A stretch of 64,000 bases of DNA from Kitasatospora aureofaciens. Its GTDB lineage: Bacteria; Actinomycetota; Actinomycetes; Streptomycetales; Streptomycetaceae. This document shows, piece after piece, positions 32,779 to 41,502 of this stretch. The position numbers and the translations under genes were made by a program. Each line of letters starts with the position of its first letter. Positions within the stretch are counted from its first letter, which is position 1. Below the pieces are notes generated by a model. That model was not told the DNA's origin. It searched no databases and saw nothing but the letters and a program-made list of their open reading frames with translations. The DNA is taken from the NCBI RefSeq assembly GCF_019192735.1, contig NZ_JAHTKP010000016.1, forward strand, positions 1-64,000, in the 5' to 3' direction.

Positions 32779-34296
32779 GTGACCAGCCGCGCGCGGACCC
32801 GGCCGCCGACGATCCCCGACGATCCCGGCGGACCCGGCCTCCCGGCGGCGGACAGGACAACCGTGGCCGCAGGCAGCGCCCTGACCCTCACCGCACCCGC
32901 CAACCCGACCGAAGGCGACCGGGTCACCTTCCACTGGACCACCGACGCCCCCGACGCCAAGAACTGGGTCGGCATCTACGACGGCAGCCGCACGCCCGGC
33001 ACCGGTTCCTCCCTCCTGTGGAAGTACACCCCGGCCGGCTCCGGCGACCTCCAGCTCGACACCTCCGCGCTGACCGGCGGCCCCTACAGCGCCTACCTGC
33101 TCGCCAAGGACGGCTACGGCATCCTCGCCCAGAGCGAGCCGTTCAGCTTCCGCCCCAAGCCCGCCGTGGTCCGCCCGCACAGCGCCGTCGACTCCCTGAC
33201 CACCGCCCCCGTCGCCCCGGGCGCGGCGGTGTCCGTCAAGCTCGGCGGCCTCTGGTCCCGCCCGGCCGGCAACCCGGCCGGTACCGCCGCCTTCTGCAAG
33301 GTCGGTGGCGCGGCCTGGGCCTCGGTCAGCGCCGACGGAACCCTCACCGGCACGGCACCCACAAGCAGCAAGAACCCCGAGCTGGTCGTCGTCGGCGTCA
33401 AGGACAGCGCCGGTGCGACCGACACCGTCACCGTGCTGATCCCGGTCGCCGACCCGGCCGGGCCGCTGCGCCTGAAGACCGCCAGCTGGAACCTGCACAA
33501 CGCGGGCGCCGGCTACACCGACGCGCTGGAGAAGCAGCTGCGCGTCGTACTCGCCCAGGGCCTGGACGTGCTGGCGCTCCAGGAGACCGCGGGCACCCAG
33601 GCGCAGACCCTCGCGACCGCGCTCGGCTGGTACGCCTACCAGAGCCCGGGCAGCGTCGGCATCCTCAGCCGCTACCCGCTCGCCGACGTCACCCCGGCGA
33701 CGGCCGAGCTGCCCGCCGCCGGCGCGACCGTCCGACTGCCCGGCGGCCGTGCCCTCCGCTTCTGGTCCGCGCACCTCGACGAGGCCGACTACGGCCCGTA
33801 CGCCGTCCAGGACGGCCGAACCGCCGCCCAGGCGGAGGCCGCCGAGAACGCCTCCGTCCGGCTGAAGCAGGCCAACGCGCTGGCTGCCGCCGTCCGGGCG
33901 GACATCGCCAAGCACACCCCGGTGGTGCTCGCCGGGGCGCTCTCCTCGCCCTCCCACCTCGACTGGACGGCCGCCACCGCGCCCGCGCACGGCGGCGTCG
34001 GACCGGTCAACTGGCCCGTCACCGCGGCGCTTCAGGCCGCAGGGCTGACCGACACCTGCCGCGAGGAGAACCCCGACCCGGCCAGGATCCCCGGCACCAC
34101 CTGGTCGCCCACCCGCAAGCAGCGCGGCGCCAACCCGGAGCCGCAGGACCGCATCGACTACGTGCAGTACGCGGGCCCGCTCAAGCTGGTCGAGGCGCAC
34201 ACGCTCGTCGCCGACTGGCCGCAGGCCGAGCCGAACACCGCGGCCAACGAGTGGCCGTCCGACACCGCCGCCGCCGTCGCCACCTTCCAGCTCTGA
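32779..34296 (+). CDS. Endonuclease/exonuclease/phosphatase-fold protein, probably inactive
   Basis: About 505 residues. The first ~95 form an Ig-like beta domain (LTLTAPANPTEGDRVTFHWT, NWVGIYDGSRTPG), then a second beta domain (LGGLWSRPAGNPAGTAAFCK), then the EEP fold: SWNLHNAGAGYTDALEKQLR, LALQETAG (metal-binding Glu), SVGILSRYPL, SAHLDEADYGPY, DRIDYVQY. The usual catalytic GDFN is replaced by Gly-Ala-Leu-Ser (33934-33945), so the key Asp and Asn are missing. No signal peptide is present although the following phospholipase is exported and such proteins normally are. The start is uncertain: GTG at 32779 or 32863. It is 14 bp before the phospholipase gene and probably cotranscribed. Confidence 0.65.
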   Translation: MTSRARTRPPTIPDDPGGPGLPAADRTTVAAGSALTLTAPANPTEGDRVTFHWTTDAPDAKNWVGIYDGSRTPGTGSSLLWKYTPAGSGDLQLDTSALTGGPYSAYLLAKDGYGILAQSEPFSFRPKPAVVRPHSAVDSLTTAPVAPGAAVSVKLGGLWSRPAGNPAGTAAFCKVGGAAWASVSADGTLTGTAPTSSKNPELVVVGVKDSAGATDTVTVLIPVADPAGPLRLKTASWNLHNAGAGYTDALEKQLRVVLAQGLDVLALQETAGTQAQTLATALGWYAYQSPGSVGILSRYPLADVTPATAELPAAGATVRLPGGRALRFWSAHLDEADYGPYAVQDGRTAAQAEAAENASVRLKQANALAAAVRADIAKHTPVVLAGALSSPSHLDWTAATAPAHGGVGPVNWPVTAALQAAGLTDTCREENPDPARIPGTTWSPTRKQRGANPEPQDRIDYVQYAGPLKLVEAHTLVADWPQAEPNTAANEWPSDTAAAVATFQL

Positions 34297-34310
34297 GAGG
34301 CCAGTTCGCC

Positions 34311-36317
34311 ATGTCCGAACTCTCCCGCCGCACCTTCGTCGGCGCCACCGCGGCCGCCGGGGCCGCCGCGCTGACCGGCCTCGCCGCCACCTCCGCGGAA
34401 GCCGCCCCCGCCGAGGCCCCCGCCGACGCCGCAGCCGACGCGCCCGAGCAGCTCACCGGCACCGTCCAGGACGTCAAGCACGTCGTCGTCCTGATGCAGG
34501 AGAACCGCAGCTTCGACCACTACTTCGGCACGCTCAACGGCGTGCGCGGCTACGGCGACAAGCAGGCGCTCCAATTCCCGGACGGCACCGACGTGTTCCG
34601 CCAGCCCGACAGCCGGCGCAGCGACGGCGGCGTGATGCTGCCGTACCGGATGGACACCTCCAAGTACAACGCGCAGAACGCCGGCGGTCTCGCCCACGAC
34701 TGGGCCACCGGCCACCAGGCCATCAACAACGGCGCGATGAACAAGTGGATCGCCGCCAAGGGCGAGCGCACCATGGGCTACTTCACCCGCGACGACATCC
34801 CCTACCAGTACGCCCTGGCCGACGCGTTCACCCTCTGCGACGCCTACTTCACCTCCCTCGCCGGTCCCACCGACCCCAACCGGCTCTACCTGTGGACGGG
34901 CACCGCCGGCCCCGGCCGCGACGGCACCACGGGCCCGTGGATCGACAACACGCCGGTCACCGACAACCCCGTCGCCGACTGGACCACCTACGCCGAGCGC
35001 CTGGAGAAGGCGGGCATCAGCTGGCGCGTCTACCACAACCCCAGCAAGGACGACCGCGCCGGCGACTACGACGACAACGCGCTCTCGTACTTCAAGCAGT
35101 TCCACAACTTCCCGAAGGACGACCCGCGTTACGTCAACGCGATGACCAAGTTCGACCCGGCCGACTTCGACCGGCACTGCAAGGACGGCACCCTGCCGAC
35201 CATCTCCTGGCTGGTCGCGCCCTACCTCTTCTCGGAGCACCCGGAGGCCGGCCCGGCCTACGGCGCGCACTGGGTGGACATGGCGCTGCAGTCGCTGATG
35301 TCCAACCCGAAGGTGTGGCAGCACACCGTCTTCCTCGTCATGTACGACGAGAACGACGGCTACTTCGACCACATGGTCCCGCCCACCCCCGAGGCCGGCA
35401 CGCCCGAGGAATTCACCCACGGCCGGGCGATCGGCCTCGGCAACCGCGTGCCGCTCTGGGTCGCCTCTCCGTGGTCGCGCGGCGGCTGGGTCAACTCGCA
35501 GGTCTTCGACCACACCTCGGTGCTGCGCTTCATGGAGGTGGTCACCGGCGTCGCCGAGCCCAACATCTCCGCCTGGCGCCGGGCCGTCTGCGGCGATCTC
35601 ACCAGCTGCTTCGACTTCGCCGCGCCGGACTACTCGATCCCGCGCCTGCCCGACACCAACGCCCTGATGGCCAGGGCCGACGCGGGCACCAAGCTGCCCG
35701 GCGTCGCGCTGCCGGCCGTCGGCGCCCAGTCGATGCCCGTCCAGGAGCGCGGCGAGCGCCCGCACCGCCCGCTGCCGTACCAGCCGTGGGCCGACGCCGA
35801 GGTGGACCGGAAGACCGGCAAGGTCACCTGCACGATGAGCAACGACGGTTCGGTGGCGTTCCCCTACACCGTCTACCCGAACATCGTGTTCCCGTTCGCG
35901 GGCACCCCCTGTACCGTCGCCCCCGGCGCCACCGCGACGTACGTGTGGGACGCCGCGGCCACCAACGGCCGCTACGACTTCACCGTGCACGGCCCGGACG
36001 GCTTCGTCCGCCGCTTCGCCGGCACCGTCGTCCGCGACGGGCAGGACGGCCAGAACGACGTCGGCGTGCCGATCGTCACCGCCGACCTGCACGGCAGTGT
36101 GCGGCTCACCCTCCAGGTGGCCAACGACGGCCTGACCGACGTCGCCTTCACCGCCGTCCCGAACGACTTCGCGGGCACCGCGCAGACCGTCTGGGTCAAG
36201 CCGGGCAAGCAGGTCAACCTGGCCTGGCCGCTGGACAAGCAGGGCCGCTACGACGTCGTCGTCACCGCCCACACCGGCCGGCGGTTCAGCCGCCGCTACG
36301 CGGGCTGGGTGCACTGA
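34311..36317 (+). CDS. Phosphocholine-specific phospholipase C (phosphoesterase family), Tat-exported
   Basis: The 668-residue protein starts SELSRRTFVGATAAAG, a twin-arginine signal ending near AEA. The catalytic domain has VVVLMQENRSFDHYFGTL (nucleophile region of bacterial PLC/acid phosphatase AcpA family), DWATGHQAINNG, PTDPNRLYLWTGT, and LVMYDENDGYFDHMVPP (metal site). Two C-terminal DUF756-type domains follow (about 480-565 and 575-668), as in PlcN/PlcH proteins. It hydrolyses phospholipids outside the cell, releasing phosphorylated head groups, often for phosphate scavenging. ATG at 34311 follows GAGAGG. A strong terminator follows the gene. Confidence 0.93.
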   Translation: MSELSRRTFVGATAAAGAAALTGLAATSAEAAPAEAPADAAADAPEQLTGTVQDVKHVVVLMQENRSFDHYFGTLNGVRGYGDKQALQFPDGTDVFRQPDSRRSDGGVMLPYRMDTSKYNAQNAGGLAHDWATGHQAINNGAMNKWIAAKGERTMGYFTRDDIPYQYALADAFTLCDAYFTSLAGPTDPNRLYLWTGTAGPGRDGTTGPWIDNTPVTDNPVADWTTYAERLEKAGISWRVYHNPSKDDRAGDYDDNALSYFKQFHNFPKDDPRYVNAMTKFDPADFDRHCKDGTLPTISWLVAPYLFSEHPEAGPAYGAHWVDMALQSLMSNPKVWQHTVFLVMYDENDGYFDHMVPPTPEAGTPEEFTHGRAIGLGNRVPLWVASPWSRGGWVNSQVFDHTSVLRFMEVVTGVAEPNISAWRRAVCGDLTSCFDFAAPDYSIPRLPDTNALMARADAGTKLPGVALPAVGAQSMPVQERGERPHRPLPYQPWADAEVDRKTGKVTCTMSNDGSVAFPYTVYPNIVFPFAGTPCTVAPGATATYVWDAAATNGRYDFTVHGPDGFVRRFAGTVVRDGQDGQNDVGVPIVTADLHGSVRLTLQVANDGLTDVAFTAVPNDFAGTAQTVWVKPGKQVNLAWPLDKQGRYDVVVTAHTGRRFSRRYAGWVH

Positions 36318-36331
36318 CCTGCCGGTAGAAC

Positions 36332-36375
36332 GGCCACGGCCAGGGGACGCCGAACCGGTGACCCCCGGCCGTGGC
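36332..36375 (+). terminator. Terminator after the phospholipase C gene
   Basis: GGCCACGGCC at 36332-36341 followed by A and GGGG pairs with CCCC, C, GGCCGTGGC ending at 36375. The stem has about 13 pairs with a symmetric mismatch and a loop of 15 bases. It lies 15 bp after the stop. Confidence 0.65.
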
Positions 36376-36414
36376 TCGGCCGCCCGGCCGGGGCCCGCCG
36401 CTACCGTCGGGCGC

Positions 36415-36888
36415 ATGCAGAAAATCACCACCTTCCTCTGGTTCGACGACCAGGCCGAAGAGGCCGCCGCCTTCTACACCTCGCTCTTCCCCAACTCCCG
36501 TATCACGCAGCTCACCCGCTACGGAGAGGCCGGCCCCGGCGCGGCCGGCTCGGTCATGACCGTCGAATTCGAACTCGCCGGCCGGGCGTACGTGGCCCTC
36601 AACGGCGGCCCCGAGTTCCACTTCACCGAGGCCGTCTCGCTCCAGGTGGAATGCGACGACCAGCAGGAGGTCGACGAGCTCTGGGCCAAGCTCACCGCCG
36701 ACGGTGGCCAGGGGGGCCCGTGCGGCTGGCTCAAGGACCGCTTCGGCCTCTCCTGGCAGATCACGCCGCGCGTCCTGCTGGACCTGATCGGCGACCCGGA
36801 CCGCGCCAAGGCCGACCGCGTGATGGCGACCATGATGCGGATGCAGAAGATCGAGATCCAGCCGCTGCTCGACGCGGCCAAGGGCTGA
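36415..36888 (+). CDS. VOC-superfamily protein, PhnB/3-demethylubiquinone methyltransferase-like
   Basis: This 157-residue protein matches the 3-dmu-9_3-mt/PhnB group of the vicinal oxygen chelate fold: ITTFLWFDDQAEEAAAFYTS, FPNSRI, VMTVEFELAGRAYVALNGGP, FHFTEAVSLQVECDDQQEVD, CGWLKDRFGLSWQITPR. Despite the family name, members are mostly uncharacterised and probably not methyltransferases. It is cytosolic and typical in length. It has a 4-bp gap to the SRPBCC gene, so the two form an operon. Confidence 0.9.
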   Translation: MQKITTFLWFDDQAEEAAAFYTSLFPNSRITQLTRYGEAGPGAAGSVMTVEFELAGRAYVALNGGPEFHFTEAVSLQVECDDQQEVDELWAKLTADGGQGGPCGWLKDRFGLSWQITPRVLLDLIGDPDRAKADRVMATMMRMQKIEIQPLLDAAKG

Positions 36889-36892
36889 GGCC

Positions 36893-37339
36893 GTGACCGC
36901 GCTCTCCTACCGCAGCATCGTCTACCTGCGCGCCACGCCCGAGCGCGTGTGGCACGCCCTCACCAACGCCGACGAGTCCGGCATCTACTGGGGCCACCGC
37001 AACATCTCCACCTGGCTGCCCGGCGCGCCCTGGGAGCACCAGCGCGCCGACGACTCCGGGATCGCCGACGTCATCGGCATCGTCGAGACCGCCGACCGCC
37101 CGCACCGGCTGGTCACCACGTGGGCCGCACCGGACGGTCCCGGCCCGTCCGGACCGTCCCGGGTCACCTTCGAGATCCAGGGCTGGCGGGACCTCACCCG
37201 GCTCACCGTCACCCACGACAACCTCGGCGAGGCGGAACGGGCGGACTCGGAGCAGGGCTGGTCGGCGGTGCTCTCCAACCTCAAGACCTACCTGGAGACC
37301 GGCCACCCGCTGCCGCAGCAGCCGTGGACCATGCCCTGA
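36893..37339 (+). CDS. SRPBCC (AHSA1/START-like) domain protein
   Basis: The 148-residue protein is an AHSA1-type helix-grip fold: SYRSIVYLRATPERVWHALT, then a Trp-rich core (STWLPGAPWEHQR), VIGIVETADRPHRLVTTW, SRVTFEIQGW and a long C-terminal helix GWSAVLSNLKTYLETGHP. Ligand unknown. The family is often found beside VOC proteins and ArsR-type regulators; here no regulator follows. Its GTG start lies just after the VOC stop. The last codons and stop (Met-Pro-stop) are part of a 9-bp tandem repeat. Confidence 0.88.
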   Translation: MTALSYRSIVYLRATPERVWHALTNADESGIYWGHRNISTWLPGAPWEHQRADDSGIADVIGIVETADRPHRLVTTWAAPDGPGPSGPSRVTFEIQGWRDLTRLTVTHDNLGEAERADSEQGWSAVLSNLKTYLETGHPLPQQPWTMP

Positions 37340-37376
37340 CTGCCCTGACTGCCCTGACTGCCCTGACTGCCCTGAA
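37332..37376 (+). repeat. 9-bp tandem repeat carrying serial in-frame stops
   Basis: Five head-to-tail copies of TGCCCTGAC (the last ends in A) begin inside the final ATG codon of the SRPBCC gene. Nine is a multiple of three, so each copy repeats the codons CTG CCC TGA, giving five TGA codons in the same frame in 45 bp. It lies between two convergent genes. Confidence 0.9.
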
Positions 37377-37387
37377 CGCGAGGCGGA

Positions 37388-38638
37388 TCAGCGCCCGGCC
37401 TCCACGGCCGGGCGCCCCCTTTCGCCGCGCACCCAGCGGCGCAGCCGGGCGAACCGCGAGAACCGCTCCCGGCTCGCCACCGAGGCCCGGTCCAGCTCCT
37501 CCATCAGCCGCCGGCTGCGGTGCTCCAGGTCCAGCTCGTCCAGGATCCGGTCCACCTCGGCCAGCAGCGAACCGTGCAGCTGCCAGGCCTCCGGTTGCTC
37601 CTGCACCTGCCGCAACAGCAACTGGGCGACGTTCTCGCGGCAGGCCAAGGCCGCGGCCAGTTCGGCGGCCAGCCGCTGCTCCGCCTCCTCGGCGTTGCGG
37701 CTCACCTGGGTGGTCACCAGCACCGCGAAGCTGACCATCGCCCCGCCGACGTGCGCGAGCAGTTCCTCCAGCGCCACCGCGACATCCGGCGCGAACAGCC
37801 GCTCGCCGGGCCCGCGCCGCTTCGCGAGGTCGGTCAGCGAGCGGGCCAGCACCCGGATCACCACCACGCAGATCTCCAGCGTGTCGAGCCCGGTGCGCAG
37901 CACCAGCCGGGACAGCAGCCCTTCGCTGATCCGCGGGTTGAGCCGCAGGCTGTCCTCCGCCTGCCGCAGCGCCGCGTCGACGTGCGAGATTGCCTGGTCG
38001 AGCCGGCGCGCCTCGTGCAGCCGCTCCGCGGCCCAGGCGAGCGGGGTGGGCCGGCCCAGCTCCTCGGCGATGTCCACCAGCAGCTGGCGGGCCCGCCGGG
38101 CCAGGTCCTCGATCGACGCGCCCGCGGTGTCCACCCAGACCGGCGGGGCGAACAACAGGTTGAACAACAGGCCGACGGCCGCGCCGATCAGCGTCTCCAG
38201 CACCCGGTCCCAGGCCTGCGAGGCCAGCTTGGTGACGCCCAGGATCAGCATCGCGCTGATCGCGACCTCCTGGACGAACTCCTCGACCCGGACGAACCGG
38301 CCGATCGTCAGCGAGGCCAGGATGATCAGCCCGAGGCTCCACCAGGAGAGCCCCACCACGGCGCTGAACCCGATCGCGATCAGCACGCCGACCACCACCG
38401 AGTTGACCCGGCGGATGCTGGTCTTCAGCGTCGAGTAGACGGTGACCTGCACCACCAGCAGCGCGGTGAGGGGCGCCGTCAGCGGGGCCGGCTCGCTGCT
38501 GAGCTGCGTCGCCGCCACGTAGGAGAGGGTGGCGGCCACCGTCGCCCGGACGGTCTGGACGACGAACGGTTCTCGGGCGCCTCGGCGGACGGCGGCCGTG
38601 AGGGACTCCGACGTGAGGGACTCCGGGAGAAGGGCCAT
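37388..38638 (-). CDS. FUSC/aromatic acid exporter family membrane protein
   Basis: The 416-residue protein has six helices in residues 25-165 (TVRATVAATLSYVAATQL, TALLVVQVTVYSTLKTSIRR, VNSVVVGVLIAIGFSAVVGL, and so on), with the FUSC-type LLVVQ and the ETLIGAAVGLLFNLLFAPP segment, and a C-terminal half of helical cytosolic sequence rich in Glu/Arg (about 180-400). This is the ArAE/FUSC architecture linked to efflux of aromatic acids. Substrate here is unknown. ATG at 38638. It converges on the SRPBCC gene and is 88 bp downstream of the mannosyltransferase-like gene. Confidence 0.85.
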   Translation of the reverse strand: MALLPESLTSESLTAAVRRGAREPFVVQTVRATVAATLSYVAATQLSSEPAPLTAPLTALLVVQVTVYSTLKTSIRRVNSVVVGVLIAIGFSAVVGLSWWSLGLIILASLTIGRFVRVEEFVQEVAISAMLILGVTKLASQAWDRVLETLIGAAVGLLFNLLFAPPVWVDTAGASIEDLARRARQLLVDIAEELGRPTPLAWAAERLHEARRLDQAISHVDAALRQAEDSLRLNPRISEGLLSRLVLRTGLDTLEICVVVIRVLARSLTDLAKRRGPGERLFAPDVAVALEELLAHVGGAMVSFAVLVTTQVSRNAEEAEQRLAAELAAALACRENVAQLLLRQVQEQPEAWQLHGSLLAEVDRILDELDLEHRSRRLMEELDRASVASRERFSRFARLRRWVRGERGRPAVEAGR

Positions 38639-38726
38639 GCCGCCCTTCTTTCCCCGCAGGCGCCGTTCACACCGCCGATCGGGCCCGACGGCACCCGGAT
38701 GCCCGCGCCGGGACGACGAGTTGCGG

Positions 38727-39461
38727 CTACTGGTCGCGGTCCAGGCGCAGCTTCCAGGGAGCCAGCGCGGACTCGACCTGCACCCCGAGGCTCATCTTGG
38801 ACGCGCCCTCGACCCGCTCCTCGAAGCGGATCGGCACCTCGCGGATCGTCATCCCTCGCTTGACCACGCGGTAGTTCATCTCGACCTGGAACGAGTAGCC
38901 GTTGCTCTGCACGGTCGGCAGGTCGATCGCCCGCAGTGTGCTCGCCCGCCAGGCCTTGAAGCCCGCGGTGGCGTCCCTGACGCCGAGGCCGAGGATCGTG
39001 TTGACGTAGAAGTTGGCCCACGCGGAGAGGGCCTTGCGGTGCCACGGCCACTCGGCGGCGGTCGAACCGCCGGGCACGTAGCGCGAGCCGAGCACCACGG
39101 CGGTGTCGCCGGCGAGCAGGGCCTCCACCATCGCCGGTATCACCGAGGCCGGGTGGGACAGGTCGGCGTCCATCTGCACCACCACGTCGGCGCCCTCGTC
39201 CAGCGCCCGGGCCATGCCCGCCAGGTAGGCGCGGCCGAGGCCGTCCTTCTCGGTGCGGTGCAGCACGCCGACCGTGCCGTCCGAGTCCGCGGCCAGCTTG
39301 TCGGCGATCTCGCCGGTGCCGTCCGGCGAGCTGTCGTCGACCACCAGCAGGTGCAGGTTCGGCACCGGCAGCTCCGCCAGCAGGCCCGCGAGGACCGGAA
39401 GGTTCTCCCGCTCGTTGTACGTGGGGACGACGACAACGACCTTGGGGGAGGCCTCGACCAT
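38727..39461 (-). CDS. Polyprenol-phosphate mannosyltransferase-like GT2 (Ppm1/DPM1 catalytic domain)
   Basis: The 244-residue GT-A enzyme has VVVVPTYNERENLPVLAGLL, LLVVDDSSPDGTGEIADKLA, a DxD-type site in VVQMDADLSHP, SRYVPGGSTAAEWPWHRK and a FKAWRASTLRAIDLP region, matching dolichol/polyprenol phosphate mannose synthases. It would make polyprenyl-phosphate-mannose for protein O-mannosylation or lipoglycan assembly at the membrane. It has no N-acyltransferase domain, unlike some Mycobacterium Ppm1 proteins. ATG at 39461. Confidence 0.9.
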   Translation of the reverse strand: MVEASPKVVVVVPTYNERENLPVLAGLLAELPVPNLHLLVVDDSSPDGTGEIADKLAADSDGTVGVLHRTEKDGLGRAYLAGMARALDEGADVVVQMDADLSHPASVIPAMVEALLAGDTAVVLGSRYVPGGSTAAEWPWHRKALSAWANFYVNTILGLGVRDATAGFKAWRASTLRAIDLPTVQSNGYSFQVEMNYRVVKRGMTIREVPIRFEERVEGASKMSLGVQVESALAPWKLRLDRDQ

Positions 39462-39608
39462 GCTCTGATTCCCTCGCGCGCTCTCCGGCCGGCACCCGTG
39501 CCCCGTCGGACGGCTGTCCGTGACGACCTGCTGATTGGACCGTGCGAGTGTATCCGCGCCGAACGGCAGCCTCGTCGTCGGGCACCGTTAAGGCTGTGGC
39601 TGACGGGT

Positions 39609-41177
39609 CTACTGCCCGCCGTACACGGCCGCGAGGTTGTCGCGGGCCGGGTGGGCGCGGCCGGCCGGGCCGGCGGCGAAGGTGCGCAGGACGTTCTCGG
39701 TGACCTTGCGCACCAGGTCGCCAGCCTTGGCGTCGATGCCGTGGTCGGCGCTGGTACCGCCGGGGCCGTTCGCGTCCAGGGTCTCCACCCAGCGCATCGT
39801 CCCGGTGGCGAAGACCCCGGCGCCGCTCGGGACGGTGTAGTACGCGGTGTCGGCGTACGAGTGGCGGCCCTCGCAGACCACGGGGGAGTGGGCGATCACC
39901 TCGATCGGGCGCGGGGTCGGGAAGGCGGTGTCCACCTTGTCGTACTCGACGCCGACCAGGTGCGGGAAGGACGCCCCGGCCGCGACGCCGGTGCCCTCGA
40001 ACGCCCAGTGGTCGGGGGAGCCCACGACGTACGGCGCGTCCACCGGGTAGCCGTCGTAGATCACGCCGAGCATCGAGCTCTCCGGATCCGCGCCAGAACC
40101 GGCCCGGAAGTCGGTGGTCGCCGGCGCGCCCGCCTGGTGGCCGGGGTCCTTGGCCCAGGCGTCCTTGTAACAGACCACCGTCCGGTCCGGGCCGACGTCC
40201 GAGGGCTCGAAACGGACCCGGCGGAAGCAGCAATTCGCGCCCAGGATCGCCAGGTTGGTGCCGGCGTCCCGGGCCGCGACCACGTTCGCGCGCTGCTCGG
40301 GGGACCAGTACTCGTCGTGCCCGAGCGACAGGACGGCGGTCGCGCCGTGCAGCAGTCCCGGCTCGCGGGCCACGTCGATCCCGGTGGTGTAAGCGAGCGG
40401 CAGGCCGAGCCGTTCGGCGAGGGCGACCAGCGGCGCCTCGTACACCAGGAACAGCCCGGCGCCGTGGTCGTAGCCGTACGGCCGGTCGAAGGTGACCTTC
40501 AGCGAGCGGGTGGCCAGGCCCCCGGTCGGACCGTTGTAGAGGCTGTATCCGCCCCACTCGTTGTACGCCTGCCACGTTGCCGGGGCGCTCATGACGACCG
40601 TCCTCCCGGCCGTGGTGGCCGAGCGGACGGTGAGCGGGACGTAGCGCTGGCCGGAGCCGTCCTCGGCGTCCAGGCGTACCAGGTACGCGCCCTCGGGCCA
40701 GCCGGACGTGTCGACGGCGACGGTCCGCTGCCAGCCGGTGAGGACCGTGCGGGTGGTGCCGTCCACGTGCGGCGCGGCCTGCTTGGTGCCCGGTACGTGC
40801 TCGCGGCGCCAGATCAGGCGGGCGCGGGCGCCGCCGTACCAGCCGATCCGGTAGGCGGAGATGGTGTAGGCGGCGGCAGGGGTGGAGACGTGCAGGCCGA
40901 GCTGCTCGCCCGGCAGCACGCTGACCCGGTCGGTGAAGCCCTCGATCGCGCCGGACGGGCCGGGGTTGGTGATCTCCCAGTCGGGCGTGCCGGGGAGCGC
41001 CTGCTCCGTCTTCTCGGGGTTCTCCGTCCTGAGCCCGGCCCGCTGCGGGCTCGCGGCGCCGGAATCGGGTGACGGGTGCGGGTCCGGGGTCCGGGTGCCG
41101 CAGGAGGTGGCGGCCGCCGCCATCAGGCCCAGGCCCAGAAGCCCTCGCCGGCTCGGTGCCGCCCGCCCGTCCGTCAC
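39609..41177 (-). CDS. N,N-dimethylformamidase beta-subunit-like lipoprotein
   Basis: This 522-residue protein begins with a twin-arginine motif (SRRGLLGLGLMAAAATSCGT) that ends in a lipobox Cys, so it is a Tat lipoprotein. The rest follows the DMF beta-subunit family (DMFA2-like C-terminal domain): AYRIGWYGGARARLIWRR, APATWQAYNEWGGYSLYN, TGIDVAREPGLLHGATAVLS, GHDEYWSPEQRANVVAARD, NLAILGANCCFRRVRF. Such stand-alone exported proteins are common in actinomycetes; their substrate is unknown, and DMF hydrolysis should not be assumed. GTG at 41177. Confidence 0.85.
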   Translation of the reverse strand: MTDGRAAPSRRGLLGLGLMAAAATSCGTRTPDPHPSPDSGAASPQRAGLRTENPEKTEQALPGTPDWEITNPGPSGAIEGFTDRVSVLPGEQLGLHVSTPAAAYTISAYRIGWYGGARARLIWRREHVPGTKQAAPHVDGTTRTVLTGWQRTVAVDTSGWPEGAYLVRLDAEDGSGQRYVPLTVRSATTAGRTVVMSAPATWQAYNEWGGYSLYNGPTGGLATRSLKVTFDRPYGYDHGAGLFLVYEAPLVALAERLGLPLAYTTGIDVAREPGLLHGATAVLSLGHDEYWSPEQRANVVAARDAGTNLAILGANCCFRRVRFEPSDVGPDRTVVCYKDAWAKDPGHQAGAPATTDFRAGSGADPESSMLGVIYDGYPVDAPYVVGSPDHWAFEGTGVAAGASFPHLVGVEYDKVDTAFPTPRPIEVIAHSPVVCEGRHSYADTAYYTVPSGAGVFATGTMRWVETLDANGPGGTSADHGIDAKAGDLVRKVTENVLRTFAAGPAGRAHPARDNLAAVYGGQ

Positions 41178-41213
41178 CGCGGCCTCCCTGATGTCCGTGT
41201 TCGCGTTCTATCA

Positions 41214-41241
41214 CCGCGCACCCGTACGTCAAGGTGCGCGG
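41214..41241. promoter_or_regulatory. 9-bp inverted repeat upstream of the DMF-beta-like gene
   Basis: CCGCGCACC (41214-41222) and GGTGCGCGG (41233-41241) are perfect arms around a 10-base loop, about 40-65 bp upstream of the minus-strand start at 41177. It could be an operator or a leader hairpin. Confidence 0.4.
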
Positions 41242-41385
41242 ACATCCTCACCCTTTCCGGGCATTCGACCGGGCCCGCCGCGCCGGGCGTCGGCACCGCA
41301 TCGGCACGACGGAGCACCGTCCGCCACCCGGGAGGGCCGTTCGGGGGCTCCCCGGCGCGTCCGGCTGCGCGGCTCCCCGGCGGCG

Positions 41386-41418
41386 GCGAACCGGTCACCT
41401 AACCTGCGAACCGGTCAC
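41386..41418. promoter_or_regulatory. 13-bp direct repeat upstream of the APC transporter
   Basis: GCGAACCGGTCAC occurs at 41386-41398 and 41406-41418, exactly 20 bp apart, and ACCGGT inside each copy is palindromic. This spacing puts both on one face of the helix. It lies about 80-115 bp upstream of the transporter start in the 325-bp intergenic region, which otherwise holds no gene. Confidence 0.45.
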
Positions 41419-41502
41419 TTTGCCTGACCGGGTCGTCCGTCCGGCGGCCAGGGGGTCCGGAGCCGTGGGCGGCCGGCCGAGTCATGGACAGGGGTGTACG
41501 TG

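Noticed and set aside
32742..34310. An N-terminal extension of the phospholipase C frame
   Set aside because: The extension is Arg-rich shadow of the phosphoesterase gene; the Tat signal and ribosome binding site put the real start at 34311.
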